From: Massariosphaeria phaeospora
Lineage: Eukaryota > Ascomycota > Dothideomycetes > Pleosporales
Assembly: GCA_011032825.1 (NCBI GenBank)
Contig: JAADJZ010000003.1
Span: forward strand, 248,001 to 312,000
Length of the DNA stretch: 64,000 bases
Direction of reading: 5' to 3'
Shown: piece by piece, positions 1 to 11,976 of the stretch
How the letters are laid out: the number at the start of each line of letters is the position of its first letter
Numbering within the stretch: position 1 is the stretch's first letter
Position numbers and translations under genes: made by a program
The notes under the pieces: generated by a model
Databases searched by the model: none
What the model was told of the DNA's origin: nothing
Seen by the model: the letters and a program-made list of their open reading frames with translations, nothing else

Positions 1-1093
1 CGTTGGAGGGTTGACGTCCGTCACAGGAGATGGCGGGGACTTCTCGTGGCTGGGTCGCTTTGACCTGTCGTCCACGGATGGCGTTGCACGCCACGTTGGC
101 TAACGGCCGTTAGGGTCCCGAGCACGGCGAACATGCGCCGACCAGGCCTGCGTCAACGCCCCACCATCTGTCGCATCTCTACTGCAGGTCGAAGTGACAG
201 CTGACAACGCTGGACCTGTCGCTTGGTTGCCGTGTGTTGTTGTTCAGCATCCGCATCCGCATCGGGAAGTCGCACCTGGAGCCGACGGCGCTGCAGAAGC
301 CGTGGGAAGTCGATGACGACGCCATTGTCTACCACGACGAGGCGCAGCAATCCTCGCCTCTTAGCGAAGTCGCGAAGGTAGTAAACAATCGCAGTGCCAT
401 GGCCGTGTTCGAAGGATGGATGCAGACTCGGCGGCTGGGCGGGTTGGCGCGTGGGGTTGGCGCGTTGGGTACTGGCCGATGGTGGTGCTTGGTGGCAGGG
501 GCTTCAGCAGAGGACGAGAGAACGAGGATATCCGTGAACAATGGATTGGTAGACGGTCAATATAGAGTTTAAAGACGTCGACAGAAGAATATAAAAAGAA
601 CACGATCGATTGGCGAGGGCGTTGGTGGTGGAGGCGGCCGGGTGCTTGGGTCGCAGCACGACGTCGGCGCACCGAGTTGCCGGTGGGCGCCGTCATCGAT
701 GCTCGAAGACGCGCGGGCGGGCCAAAGTCCAGCCGACCTCGGGGGCGCTGAGACGTCCGACAAGACATTCATTCCTGGGCGGCGGCGCTGCACTACGGCA
801 ATGGGGCGAGTCTCTCGCTGTCGGGTTGCTCTCGACACTCCTTTTCCATTATTCTTCGTGTGAATACTTGTATCTGGTGTGTGTTTGTTTCAGTGATACC
901 CCCCCGTTTCCCCCTTGTTCCCAGATTGCGATGCTCCTTCGGACCGAGTGCTAGAGGCGCAACAGTTTGGAAATCCCGGGACGACTGTCTAGACGCTTCG
1001 CATTGCGCATACACAGATACTCACATATCTACCCCCGGGGCCTCGACCTCGCACCTGCAGCCAGTGCAACTACTGCAGCCCGACACCGCCGCC
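1..1093. other. Leader region without a supported gene
   Basis: Only short overlapping open frames occur here on both strands. None has a recognisable domain, signal peptide or splice pattern. The last part is presumably the promoter and 5' leader of the ABC transporter that starts at 1094. Confidence 0.6.
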
Positions 1094-4000
1094 ATGGCCA
1101 TCTGGTCGCAGACATGGACGCTCACGAAGAAGACGCTGCGGGTCGTCTTCACGCGCCACTGGTTCTTTACCAGCGTGCGCGCATTCTGGGCGCCCATCAT
1201 ATTTGTACGTTCTGAACGAGCATATCTCAATGTCCGCGCATACTGACCCTCGCGCCTGCAGATGTTCTTCATCACCTACGCTAAGAACTTCTTCGTGCCC
1301 CCCTCGGAATTCGGCATCGGACAGCCCTCCGCCATTCGCAGCTTCGGAGACGCACTCGGCGCCGCGCAGGGAAACCGCAACACCGTCGTCTTCGTGAACA
1401 ATGGCCACACTGGAGGGGACATCTCGCGGGTCATTGACGATCTGGCGGACCAGGTGCGCGGCGCAGGGAAGACGGCGCAGGTTGTCGGGCAAGAGGTGGA
1501 CCTGCTGAACTCGTGCAGGAGCTCGCTGAGAGGCGCCAGCGTCTGCTACGGGGCCATCGTATTCCACTCGTCGACCACGGAAGGAGAGGGACAGGGTTGG
1601 AATTACACCCTGAGAGCAGACGGCACGTTTGGAACCAACATCTTCGTCGGAGAGAAAGACAATGATGTCCAGCTCTACATCCTTCCCTTCCAGAGCGCCG
1701 TGGACAGGGCGATCGCGGCTGTCAATGGCACCGAGTACCCCCAGTCCATCGACGAGTACCCGTTCACGGAGCGCACCGAGGACGAGCAGGAGGATTACAT
1801 CAACTCGCTGTACATGAATTCCCTAATCAACATCATGGCCGTGGCTATCTACATCGCCGTATGCGGCGTGACTTACCAGCTTACAGGGCAGATGGCCTCG
1901 GAGCGGGAAACCGGCATTTCGCAGCTCGTTGAAGCAATGTCGCCCGCAACCAAGACATGGCACACGCAAGCTGCTCGTCTGCTCTCCAATTACCTCGCCT
2001 TTATGATCATCTACCTCCCTGGCGTCATCATCATGTCGGTCATCCTCCGGCAGCTCGCGTTCAGGTCAACCAATGTCGGCATCATAATCATCTACCACAT
2101 CCTCGCCCTCTCGTCGCTCACAAGCTTCTCTATCTTCGGCGCCAGCTTTTTCCGCAAGGCGCAGCTGTCGGGCATCACCATTGTCATCGTTCCAATCCTC
2201 TTGGCTATCATCGCACAGCTGGCTGGGCCATTTGGCACTGGCGCTGAGGCGGTTTTGGGCCTGATCTTCCCGTCGATGAACTACGTCTTCTTCATTATCT
2301 GGTGTGCTCGCTACGAGCGTGTGCTGCAACCCGCCAATTTGGGGAAAGGAGCGCCAACATACGACGACCACGTCTCGACGCTCCCTGGGATTGCGTTTTG
2401 GGTGTTTCTCATTGTACAGACGCTCGTGTTTCCCGTGCTCGGCGCGTGCGTCGAGCGGTGGCTCTATGGAACCATCTCCAAAGACCGCAAGACCTCGACA
2501 TCTTCGCCCGACCACTCCATCATCCTCTCCTCTTTCTCAAAGCACTGGACGCCAAGCTGGCTCCGCGCCAAAGTCTTCGCCAAGATCGGAATTGCGGCAC
2601 CGGAAACTGTCATCGCTGTCAATGATTTTAGCATCAAGGTACGCCGAGGCCAGATCATGGTGCTTTTGGGTGCCAACGGCAGCGGAAAGTCGACTACCCT
2701 GGACGCTATCTCTGGCCTCAACACGATCACAAATGGTGCTATCGAGATTGACGGCACCGGCGGGCTGGGACTGTGTCCCCAGAAGAACGTCATGTGGGAT
2801 GAGCTAACTGTCTTCGAGCATGTGCAGATTTTCAACCGCTTGAAGACGACTGGGGGCAAGGTAGACAGCAAGGAGACGATCGAGAACCTCATCCGAGCCT
2901 GCGACCTGGGGCACAAGATCAAGGCGAAGTCGAGCACACTATCCGGTGGCCAGAAGAGGAAGCTGCAGCTCGCCATGATGTTTACAGGAGGCAGTCGCGT
3001 CTGCTGCGTCGACGAGGTCTCGTCGGGGCTCGATCCGCTTTCACGACGCAAGATCTGGGAGATTCTCTTGGAGCAACGCGGCGAGAGGACGTTCCTACTC
3101 ACCACCCATTTCCTCGACGAAGCTGATGTCCTCGCCGATTATATCGCCATCCTCTCTAGAGGCAACCTGATGACTAAGGGTACGTCTGTGCAACTCAAGC
3201 ACGAGGTCGGCGCTGGATATCACGTCATGTACCCTAAGCAGACTGGGATTGTGCCAAAAGATGGCATCCGGAAGCCTGCTCCTTCAGAGGGTATAGTCAA
3301 GTACGGGTTCGAGAACGCCCTCAGTGCTACCAGCTTCGTCGACGAGCTCCGCGCCAACGGTATCAAGAACTACGATGTCGTCGGCCCAACGCTAGAGGAC
3401 GTGTTTCTTGCATTGGCGGAAGAAGTCAAAGAAAACCACCTAGAAACCGAGGATCCTACGCCAACAGCCGCGGAAGGTGCATCTAAATCCGCCGACGGCC
3501 TTCCTGTGTCACAGCAGAACTCCGAAGTCGCCAAGGGCGTGTCAATGGGCAAGGGCCGCGGTACCTCCATCCCAAAGCAGACGTTCATTTTAATTCAGAA
3601 GCGCTTCACCATCATCCGAAGAAATCTCTGGCCATACATCATCGCTACTCTGCTTCCCATTGTTGCTGCTGGCCTCGTCACAATGTTCCTAAGTGGGTTC
3701 AAGGCTTCTGGGTGTGACCCAGGAGAGAACGCCAACGACCCGGAAACATTCTCTCTGCAGAATATCGATGTTATACCATGGATTCCTGTTGGGCCTCCTG
3801 ACGCTGTCGATGTGGGACAACTTGCACAACGTTCCGGGGTTTCGGAGGACAGATTTCACACTGTCAACTCCATCGGCGAATTCAACGACTATGTAGGTGA
3901 TCGGTTCCGGAACATTACACCTGGTGGCTTCTTCGCCCCGCAGAACGGCTCCCCAACCATGGCATACGTTGCGAACGGCGGTGTCATCGGTGGCCTCATC

Positions 4001-6088
4001 ACTCTCAATGCGCTTTCGAATATGGCCATCGGTCTGCCTATCTCAACACAGTTTCAGCGTTTCGCGGTCATCTGGGCGCCCAATGCCGGTGACACCCTCC
4101 AGCTGGTCCTCTATTTCGGTCTGGCCATGTCGGTCTACCCGGCTTTCTTCGCTTTATACCCCACGCTTGAGCGGCTGCGCAAAGTCCGGGCATTGCACTA
4201 CAGCAATGGTATCCGGGCGGCGCCGCTGTGGCTTGCGTATCTTACGTTCGATTTCTGCTTTGTGCTTGTTATTTCTGCCGTTTGTACAGGGATCTTCGTC
4301 GCAGTGAGTGTCCCCATCGTAGCAGATTGACGGAGATGCTAACATAACTGCCAGGCGTCTTCCGCGTTCTATGCGCCCGGCTATCTCTTCGTCATCTTCG
4401 CCCTCTACGGCCTGACATCAATCCTCTTCTGCTATACGATCTCGATTGTCTGCGCCTCACAGCTCGCAACCTTTGCGTTCGCGGCCGGTGGCCAGGTTTC
4501 CATGTTCTTGATCTACTTCATCGGCTACATGTGCATTCTGACATATGCCCCTTCCTACTCCATCGATTCCTACATTACCATCTTCCATTTTGCATTTGCT
4601 ACCGTTACACCGGCAGGCAACTTACTCCGCGCTCTACTACTGAGTTTGAATTCTTTCTCGCTGCTGTGCAAAGGTGATGAGATTGCTACCTACGCCGGAG
4701 CTCTGGATGTCTACGGAGGCCCGATTCTATACCTGATTGTCCAAGCGATCGTTCTCTTCATAACACTCGTGTGGTGGGACTCTGGTTATCGGCCCCCGAT
4801 CTTCAATCGTGAGAAGTCGAGACAGCAGCACACAGAAGAACACATCGATGCACTCGACCCCGCCGTCGCGGCCGAGATTGCTCGCACCGAGAATTCGAAC
4901 GACTCCCTCCGCGTACTTCACCTCCAAAAGACATTTGGCACTAACCACGCCGTCAATGACATCACATTCGGCATCCCTCAAGGGCAAGTCTTCGGTCTCC
5001 TAGGTCCCAACGGCGCTGGAAAGTCCTCTACGATCTCTCTCATCCGTGGCGACATCCATCCCACAACCAGCATCAACGGTGGCGGCGACGTCCTCATCGA
5101 AGGCATTTCCATCATCTCCAAGCGCGCAGCTGCGCGTGGACATCTAGGTGTCTGCCCGCAATTCGACGCCATGGACACCATGACCGTAACCGAGCACCTC
5201 TACTTCTACGCGCGCGCGCGCGGCGTCCCAGACCCCCAGTCCTCCGTCGAAGCGCTCCTCAAAGCCACCGGTCTAACCCGCTTCTCCTCCCGCCTCGCCT
5301 CCAAGCTCTCGGGCGGCAACAAGCGCAAACTCTCCCTCGGCATCGCCCTCATGGGCAACCCCTCGGTCCTCCTCCTCGACGAGCCCAGCTCCGGCATGGA
5401 CGCCGCCGCCAAACGCGTCATGTGGCGCACGCTGCTCGGCGTCGCGGCCCCCGGCCGCTCGCTGCTCATCACCACGCACAGCATGGAAGAAGCGGATAAG
5501 CTCGCCACGCGCGTCGGCATCATGAAGCGCAAGATGCTGGCGCTGGGCAGCGTCGCGGAGCTCGGCGAGCGGTTCGGCGATGCGTGGGTCGTGCAGCTCG
5601 TGCTGAAGAGCGCGCCGCAGACGAGTGAGCAGGAGATGGCGGCTGTGAAGGCGTGGGTGCTAAGTCGGATTCCGGGTGTGCATTTTGATCGGTGGGGAGC
5701 GCGCGGGGGTGGGCATGGGCAGTTGAGGTTTAAGGTGCTGAAGGCGGCGACGGCGCCGGCGGCGAAGGAGTCGCATATTCCGGTTTCGCACCCGGATGCC
5801 GAACAACTCCCTAGTACCACGACGATGGCGATGGCGGTGCAGGAGAAAAGCGGGCATGGCGTCGAGGACATCGATGGCGTGGCGGGCTTGATACAGATAC
5901 TGGAGGTTAATCGCAGGGAGCTGGGACTCGAGTATTATAGTGTTAGTCCGACGACGCTGGATGAGGTGTTTTTGAGGGTGGTGGGGGAGGAGGAGGATTT
6001 GGAGGGGGGGGGACGAAGGGAGAGGGGAAGGGAGGAGGGAGGGGGTGGAGGATTTGGAGGAAGAGGTGAGGTGAGGGGTGGGTTATAA
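1094..6088 (+). CDS. ABCA-type full-length ABC transporter, three exons
   Basis: Exons are 1094-1204, 1262-4303 and 4355-6088 (introns 57 and 51 nt; the second has a GCTAAC branch site); the product is about 1628 residues. The start follows GCCGCC, and exon 1 adds 37 residues in frame. The order is TMD1-NBD1-TMD2-NBD2, as in lipid-exporting ABCA proteins, acting in a membrane. A first membrane segment is followed by a roughly 180-residue polar loop, then helices from about 225 to 440. NBD1 has Walker A GANGSGKST (507-515), signature LSGGQ (597-601) and catalytic D621/E622. NBD2 has Walker A GPNGAGKSS (1268-1276), signature LSGGN (from 1369) and a normal LLLDEP Walker B near 1393. Both have H-loop histidines in TTH. 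The NBD1 Walker B reads VCCVDEV instead of the usual DEP. The C-terminus is a Gly/Arg/Glu-rich tail. The substrate cannot be read from the sequence. Confidence 0.93.
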
Positions 6089-7573
6089 CGACTGGATAGG
6101 TGGTTTATATGGTGTAAATGGTGTATACCCTTGGCGTAGACGGAATATGATACCTTCTCTTTTAGCGTTCAGAGAGGGGTTCTTTTGGGGTGTATAAGAG
6201 TACGTATGTGGGCATGTTTTTGAAATGGGCGTGTTGCTTTTCTGTCTTTGTCCTTGGCCGTAGTCTGCACTGTCCTCTTCGTTTGGACTATCTCCCCGCG
6301 TTCCTTGCCCTTTCTTCCCTCCTTCCCTATTTCCCAAATCTTCGTGTATTTCTCTTCTTGGAGCACGCTTTTGTCTGCCTCTCCTGCTGGCTGGCTCTGG
6401 GCACTCTCTCCACGTCTTACCTTCCCGCTTCGGCCAATTGGTCGGTCAATCTCTTTCGCTGGTCCTCAGCGTTGCTGTATGCGTGGGAGACGTAAGGGAG
6501 GGAGGGTAGTCGGCATGGGCATGGCGTGGCGTTTTGTCTATCAATCGGTTGATTTCTACCTTCCTGCTCCTGTCAATCGATCGATCGATCTCTTCCGCTA
6601 GTTGTCAGCGTTGATGTATGCGTTGTAGAGGTAAGGGAGAGGAGGGTAGTCGGCATGGCATAGCGTGGGGTTTTATCTATCAATCGGCGATTGGTTGCTT
6701 GTTGTCCATGTTTTTCGAGCTGGCTGACTCGGCCGCAGCTTGCTCGCCTTTTCCGTGGGTTTTCTTCCACTAAATTTCGTACCCCCGAAGGATATGCACT
6801 GCTGCTCACATGTCGATCTTCCCAGAGACCATAGACGCCCTCCGGGGGGTCGAACATGCAGTACGTACCCTCACCGTTATCCTATGTGTTGACAGCAAGT
6901 GAATGTGCTTAGTAGAATTATCTTCCTTGTTGTTTTGCACGCCGAGTTCGTCCCCTGGCCACCGTGTTGCGGCGGTTCGCTCTGGGTTTCCTGCCTACAG
7001 AGAACGGATCGACATCTTTGTTATCCTGCGCTGCGCTGCTCTGCGCCGCCGCCGTTCAAGTGCGGTGCCGCGTGGATGCAACATGGAGTGCGGGTGGTTG
7101 ATGTGGATACGCGCGTTGGTGGTCGGGGTGTTCGATAGCAGTTTTTTGACGAACCGCATGGTATAGGCGGTGTACGAGGGTGTATGAGGGCCGGGAGGAT
7201 ATGAGATGCAGGGTAGGCTGGCTTGCTTGGTGCTGTGTTGTTGCGTTTCGTATGCTCGTACCCTACCTGTATTTCTTTCCTCGGCTGCCCTGCGCCGTTG
7301 GAGTACAGTGCCGCGAGTGCGTCGCAAGCGCCGCGATGTTGCAGGTTCGTAAGCGGAGCTTAAAGGTGGCTGCTTGAAACGAACACGTCGCGTGCTGCTG
7401 AAGACTCTTGGAGGTATAAGGAGCGGGATCTCTGAGGTTTCGGGAGTTGCGTTTGCAGTCTTCGCAGTTCGTTCTTTCGAATTCCGGTCTCGCAGCCTCT
7501 GGGCTTACCGGGCACTCGTCATATTACTCTCTGTTTGCGATTCCCTCCAGGGATTATTCTTCGAGGCTTCGGT
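6089..7573. other. Intergenic region, no supported gene
   Basis: Downstream of the ABC transporter I see only short frames without domains. A diverged direct duplication lies inside it at 6446-6709. Confidence 0.5.
6446..6709. repeat. Diverged direct duplication, two copies, about 139-bp period
   Basis: Copy 1 begins at 6446 (TCAATCTCTTTCGCT) and copy 2 at 6585 (TCGATCTCTTCCGCT). Both run through GAGGGTAGTCGGCATGG and end near TCTATCAATCGG. They differ by scattered substitutions and small indels, so this is an old local duplication. Confidence 0.75.
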
Positions 7574-8063
7574 ATGCGGTTCTTCAGCATTGTGCTACTC
7601 GTTCTTACCGGACCTGTCCTGGCTCTGGAACCCTCGCAATCCCAACCCTTATCGACCTTGCTAAGAATGGCACTCTCAACGAATAGCTTATCGACATAAG
7701 GAGTAGCATCTGTGACATCTTCAGCGATAGAAAGTTCAATGCATCAGCCACCCAAACCACTTGCGTCTCCTGGCCCTATCCGGGACCTTACCATTGGTTT
7801 GGTGCATTCTACAGCGGGGAGGTAGACGCTCAGCAAAATGCGGACGAGAATTCCCAGTTTAAATACCCTCCACACGATTACTGTATACAAGGCTTCAAAC
7901 AAGCCACCTTGTCAATGACGATGGCCAACAATGCCTCCTATTCGGGAACCTACTATGGGACCGGTTCAGCTTGGAACTGGTGGTTTTTGTGAGGCACATG
8001 AAGCTTTAGCCTCTGGTGATAAATGGTTGATGTAGTGTGCAGATCTATGGAACCTGTGTATAA
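7574..8063 (+). pseudogene. Small secreted-protein family, copy 1 (decayed)
   Basis: A typical signal peptide (MRFFSIVLLVLTGPVLA) is encoded from 7574, but the conserved mature part lies in the -1 frame. That frame also carries a TAG at 7684-7686, before the segment starting LIDIRSSICDIF. The mature frame runs to 7988 with the family features NNASYSGTYYG and WNWW. It then meets a phase-2 GTGAGG donor at 7989. The TAG at 8033-8035 gives a second exon reading VQIYGTCV before a stop. This matches the exon 2 start of copy 2 (VQIYKDD) and copy 3 (IHIYEDA). The frame break plus the stop argue for a pseudogene. A non-canonical intron joining the two parts is a weaker alternative. Confidence 0.65.
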
Positions 8064-8735
8064 GATGGTTGCGTTAAGCCTGGGCTCACTACCTAGCATC
8101 GCTTCTTAGGCAAATTGATGCTGTATTCCAGAGGGTGGAAATGAGCCCTAGAGGCCGGTATTGGAGGATTTTCATTGAGTGTTCAGCTTGAGTTCATATG
8201 TCCGCTATACCTCGTTCACCGTTATCTCTGACCACGCTCGACATGCTGTGTCGTATTAGAACACACACGCAGGGAGTTGAACAATGTTGACGAAAAGAGG
8301 CGTATTGTATTAGAAGTTCCTACGACCGAAGTACGGAATGCGGTTAACATAACTCTACCATTCTCAATATTCTCCTTCCGGCGCACTTTCTCGGCACATC
8401 TCGTTCCCAAAAACAATGAGAGAATATGGCTCTCCAGAGAACTCACCATCCAGCAAACGAAGACCTTGTGTACACAGTAATCTGGGGGAGCATAAGCCGT
8501 CGACTACTGTTTTGTTCCAAATACCTGTCTTTCGAGGTTCCTTTGCCGTACTATGTAAGCATTTGCTCCCATCGTGCCCCACTTGCCGTAATCCGCCACT
8601 CCGCCCGTCAACTTCAACCTGTCCGAACCAACGCAACACGCTGGCGTTAGGAAGTGCCAGGGGACACGTGTGTGGTTGAGAGGTGGGTAAAAAGATGGGA
8701 GAGTTCGCACTTCCGTCTTCCGTCTTCACTTCCTT
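8064..8735. other. Spacer between family copies 1 and 2
   Basis: No gene is supported on either strand. A minus-strand frame of about 200 codons crosses into copy 2 but has no family features and is probably chance. Confidence 0.45.
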
Positions 8736-8741
8736 TTGAAC

Positions 8742-9310
8742 ATGAATAACCAACATGCGTTTATTCAATGCTTTCCTCTTCGCTGCCCGCTGCATCCGAA
8801 CCTCACCGATCTTGCCGTCAATGAGAATATCCTGGCGGATCAATCCATGAATAATACTCTGGAATATGTCTATGATACTTTCCATACGTCCACAAAGCTC
8901 GGTAACGCCGAGGGCCACACACACATGGATACACTCTGCACGAACAACACAACTCCGCAATATCTCTTCGGCATTGCATGGGCCCACGAGATCTCGATGG
9001 CCAAGGGCTTTCTTGAAAAGCAGAAGTGTATGTATGGTCTAGAGCAAGCGGCTCTGTCAATGGCCATGCCTACCAATGCTTCATACACTGGAAGATACGC
9101 GAGTAATTATGATTGGCGTTGGTCGAATTTGTGAGTATTCCCCCAATGGCCACTACCTGGAAGTTGATGAGGCTGAAGTCAAGGCTTAGTGTACAAATCT
9201 ACAAAGATGATGAAGCACAAAGTGAAACAAATCGACTGGCACGGCAGAATGGAGCACCAGAAGATACACTTGCATACTGTCTGGGTTCACGGCTTCAGAT
9301 ACCGGATTAG
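8742..9310 (+). CDS. Small secreted-protein family, copy 2 (N-terminus doubtful)
   Basis: Exons are 8742-9130 and 9190-9310 (59-nt phase-2 intron, GTGAGT donor, CTTAG acceptor); about 169 residues. Residues after about 16 align with the neighbours: NLTDLAVNE near the start, an internal Cys pair, SMAMPTNASYTGRY, a Trp-rich end of exon 1 (DWRW), then VQIYKDD and a late Cys in exon 2. The ATG at 8742 (a second ATG is at 8736) gives no good signal peptide. A hydrophobic start from ATG 8755 (MRLFNAFLFAA) is in the frame +1 to the mature part, the same relation as in copy 1. So either a 1-nt indel broke the secretion signal, or the gene uses an unrecognised splice. Function unknown. Confidence 0.5.
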
Positions 9311-9559
9311 TTATATCGCGTGAGGAGATCAATGTGTGACTAGCATTACCTTGAATATTTGTAGACAGGTCAATTGGTTGAAGCAGTTCACATAATTCAC
9401 TCTTGTTATCTTGGAAATCAGTTTATTGTCATGTCTATTCTACACCAGGAACGCCCAAATGTGTCCGAGTCTAAGAAACGCTTTGCCCCCAGAAGAAACT
9501 TGGACTGTGAGGGGGTCGCCCGGCTGCGAGAGAAGGAGCGGCGGGCGACGGGCCGTGAG

Positions 9560-9870
9560 GCACTCAGTGGAGGAGGAGGAGGCGGTGGCGGCCGGCCGAG
9601 AGAGGTGGCGCGGCGCGGACTAGTGACTGTTAGTACTGTTTCAGGCGATAACTCTATAGCTTTGGATAAACACTTACGGTGCAGTCACTTAGTTCGCGGG
9701 TTGCGGCGGCAGTGGCGGGATCGGCGGGGGACGCGGGGGACGCGGGCCTGGGGGTGGCGTGCCGGGCATAGTGGCGCGGCGGTGGTGGTGGGTGGTGGCG
9801 GGTGGTGGTGGTGTTGTTGTGGTGGTGGGGCCGCCCGCGAGGAGGTCGGCGGGGATGGTGCGGTGTTGTT
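9560..9870. repeat. G-rich GGT/GGC low-complexity tract
   Basis: A strongly strand-asymmetric block of GGA, GGC and GGT triplets, densest at about 9,778-9,833 (GGTGGTGGTGGGTGGTGGCG and similar). On the minus strand it reads as long Pro/His/Thr runs in open frames. I read it as low-complexity DNA between family copies 2 and 3, not a gene. It could form G-quadruplexes. Confidence 0.6.
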
Positions 9871-10425
9871 GGAGAGGGCGGTGGAGGTTGACGATTTACG
9901 AGAGTTCGTGGGCTTATGTAGGTAGACTTCTCCCAGGAATGACTCAGCATGTGGATCTTCGAAGGTGAAGTTGAAGTGAGTGAGAGACTGCAAGACGTCG
10001 CAAAAGTGGGGCAAAGCGATTGCTTGCTGGGGGTTACCAGAGACTCGGGCTCATGCGAGTGGCACGCTTATTTTGTTCAGGTAGGGCTGGTGAAGGAGAT
10101 CCGTCGTTGCGGGTTCAAAATGCCAAGCATGAATAGACGATCACGTGCCTTGAGATTCCAAGCCAATCCATCCACCCGGGCCGATCCGCACACCGATGGC
10201 CCCCGGAGATATTCTCAGTGTCTCACGGCAGGATGCAGTCAAGATGCTCGATCGCGCAGCTCCAGACCCCACGCTCCTTTACCCTGCCGTGCGGGTGCCG
10301 CAACCGCCGCAATCCTGCGTGTCATCGAGAACGACTACGCCCGCCACTCTGTTCTTCGCGAAGAGCTGCGAGGTGTCGGCCACGGTGTTCCTTGAAGACT
10401 GTGGACACGTAAGACCCTCGAGGAA

Positions 10426-10434
10426 TAGATAAAA
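10426..10434 (+). promoter_or_regulatory. TATA-like box upstream of family copy 3
   Basis: TAGATAAAA lies 57 nt before the ATG at 10491, a plausible distance for a core promoter with a short leader. Position-based inference only. Confidence 0.35.
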
Positions 10435-10490
10435 GCCGGCCATGCTGCCGTGGACATGATCGATATCTTCCTCGCACTCTTACATTCATC

Positions 10491-11033
10491 ATGCACTCCA
10501 ACAACCTCGTCACACTCACCCTTTTCCTTACCGGCTCTGCATTGGCGGCCCTTCCGCTAGATCTCAAAGCACTCGCGGCGGCCGGCAATTTTCTCGATGG
10601 ACAGCCGGCAAACAAGACAATTGATCAAGTTTGCAACACCTTGACGAGCGTCGGATACGGAAATTCGGGAAACCTGACGACCACCAATTCTGTTTGCTAC
10701 CAGCCCTCGGACAGTCCGTCGCCTACCTACTATTTCGGTATATCGCTCAGTCAGGACAACGTCCACGCTCCCGCCGCTTACCCCGATGGCGTAAACTGCC
10801 GCGAGAACTTCGGGTTCGCCGTTGAGCACCTGGTTTTGCATGGCAATGTCACTTATATGGGACTGATTGGTGCGTGGCCTTGGAACTACAAGTAAGTTCG
10901 CAGCACTGGTAGCGAATTGTAACACTGATTCGCCGGCAGCATCCATATCTATGAAGACGCGAATAAGCCTCCAGTCGGAAATTACAGTCTAGGAACATGC
11001 AGTGGTGAGCCTCTGCATCTTGCAGTCTCGTAG
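10491..11033 (+). CDS. Small secreted protein, family copy 3 (intact)
   Basis: Exons are 10491-10891 and 10940-11033 (48-nt phase-2 intron, GTAAGT donor, GGCAG acceptor); 164 residues. The N-terminus (MHSNNLVTLTLFLTGSALAA) is a clear signal peptide. The mature part has several NxT/S sites, spaced Cys residues (VCNT, SVCYQ, VNCRE, GTCSG), HGNVTYMG and WPWNY. Exon 2 starts IHIYEDANKPP. Shared intron position, NxSY/NVTY motif, aromatic end of exon 1 and IY at the start of exon 2 link it to the copies at 7.57 and 8.74 kb. An optional extra intron (donor 11005, acceptor ending 11054) would replace the last residues with CSEKT. Probably extracellular; function unknown, a candidate effector or surface protein. 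Confidence 0.75.
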
Positions 11034-11433
11034 TGATATGATGCTGGACACTAGAAAAGACCTGATTCTGGACTCTGGGAGGTACGCGGTTCGAAAGGCG
11101 GGCATGAACTTCGAGCTTGGGTCTAGAAAACATGTACATCAGAAGAGAGGGACACAAACATAGAGGTCACAGAACAAGAAAGGCTTTTCATTATCCCAGC
11201 CCAATCGCTCCCAGCCTCCTTGTGAGTGACTTGAAGATCTACTAACGCAGCAAAACAAACAAAAACGCCAAAGACTTTTGAAAGCAAATCCAGCAACGAC
11301 GGGTATCGAGGAATAGTCATCGCCAGAACGCCGAAACACAAGCCAGGAAACCCGCTTCACCATATCCCCCATCCCACCGCCCCCAAAGAAAACCCAGACC
11401 GCACCGACGTCTTCTCTTCCTACAGCACCCATC

Positions 11434-11976
11434 CTAGTAGTATGTGACCTGGACCAACGCGCCCCAAGCTGCAGGATACGCCGTCCAGTCCACGTACGGC
11501 GCCCAATTCAACGGCATCCTTACATATCGAACCTGGTTCGCCACGTACAACAAGGAATGCACATAGTATAAGTGACCGGCGAGAGTATGCTGCAGAACCC
11601 CATCGTAGAGATGTTGTGCCGCGAGGTTGCCCATCCGGAGGAAATTGAGGCTTGTCGTTGGGACGAACCGATCGCCAATCAGACACATAAAAGGGAGGAG
11701 CCTACTGCCCCAAAGCCCGTCCAGCGCCGCGTTGAGGTCGAGTTCGCGGATGTAGTGGCAGAATTGCGGGTGCTCGAAGATGGCGTAGAGAAACATCGCC
11801 AAGTCGCCGGGCCTCCTGGCCCTGTAGCTGGAGAAGATTTCGAGGCCGATGTAGACTTCGAATTGCGGGTAGGCTTGTACGAGGTGGAGTGCGGCGATAT
11901 GGTCGCCGTCGAGGTTTCTGATGGTTTGTTGGAGGATATTAGGATGGTGGGTGGTGACGGCGTTGAATGAGGCCAT
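11434..11976 (-). CDS. Uncharacterised 180-residue protein
   Basis: A single-exon frame of 180 residues from ATG at 11976 to TAG at 11434-11436. Composition is protein-like: rich in Leu, Tyr and Phe, with no low complexity and a tidy alternation of hydrophobic and polar stretches. The N-terminal part (ILQQTIRNLDGDHIAALHLV) resembles the helical start of F-box-type proteins, but the usual LPxE core is absent, so I give no function. The first 50 codons have few alternative ATGs. It is divergent from the BTB-like gene at 12308, with 331 bp between the starts. Confidence 0.6.
   Translation of the reverse strand: MASFNAVTTHHPNILQQTIRNLDGDHIAALHLVQAYPQFEVYIGLEIFSSYRARRPGDLAMFLYAIFEHPQFCHYIRELDLNAALDGLWGSRLLPFMCLIGDRFVPTTSLNFLRMGNLAAQHLYDGVLQHTLAGHLYYVHSLLYVANQVRYVRMPLNWAPYVDWTAYPAAWGALVQVTYY

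Noticed and set aside
9654..9950. Pro/His-rich minus-strand frame
   Set aside because: It only mirrors the GGT/GGC tract; no start context, domain or splice support.
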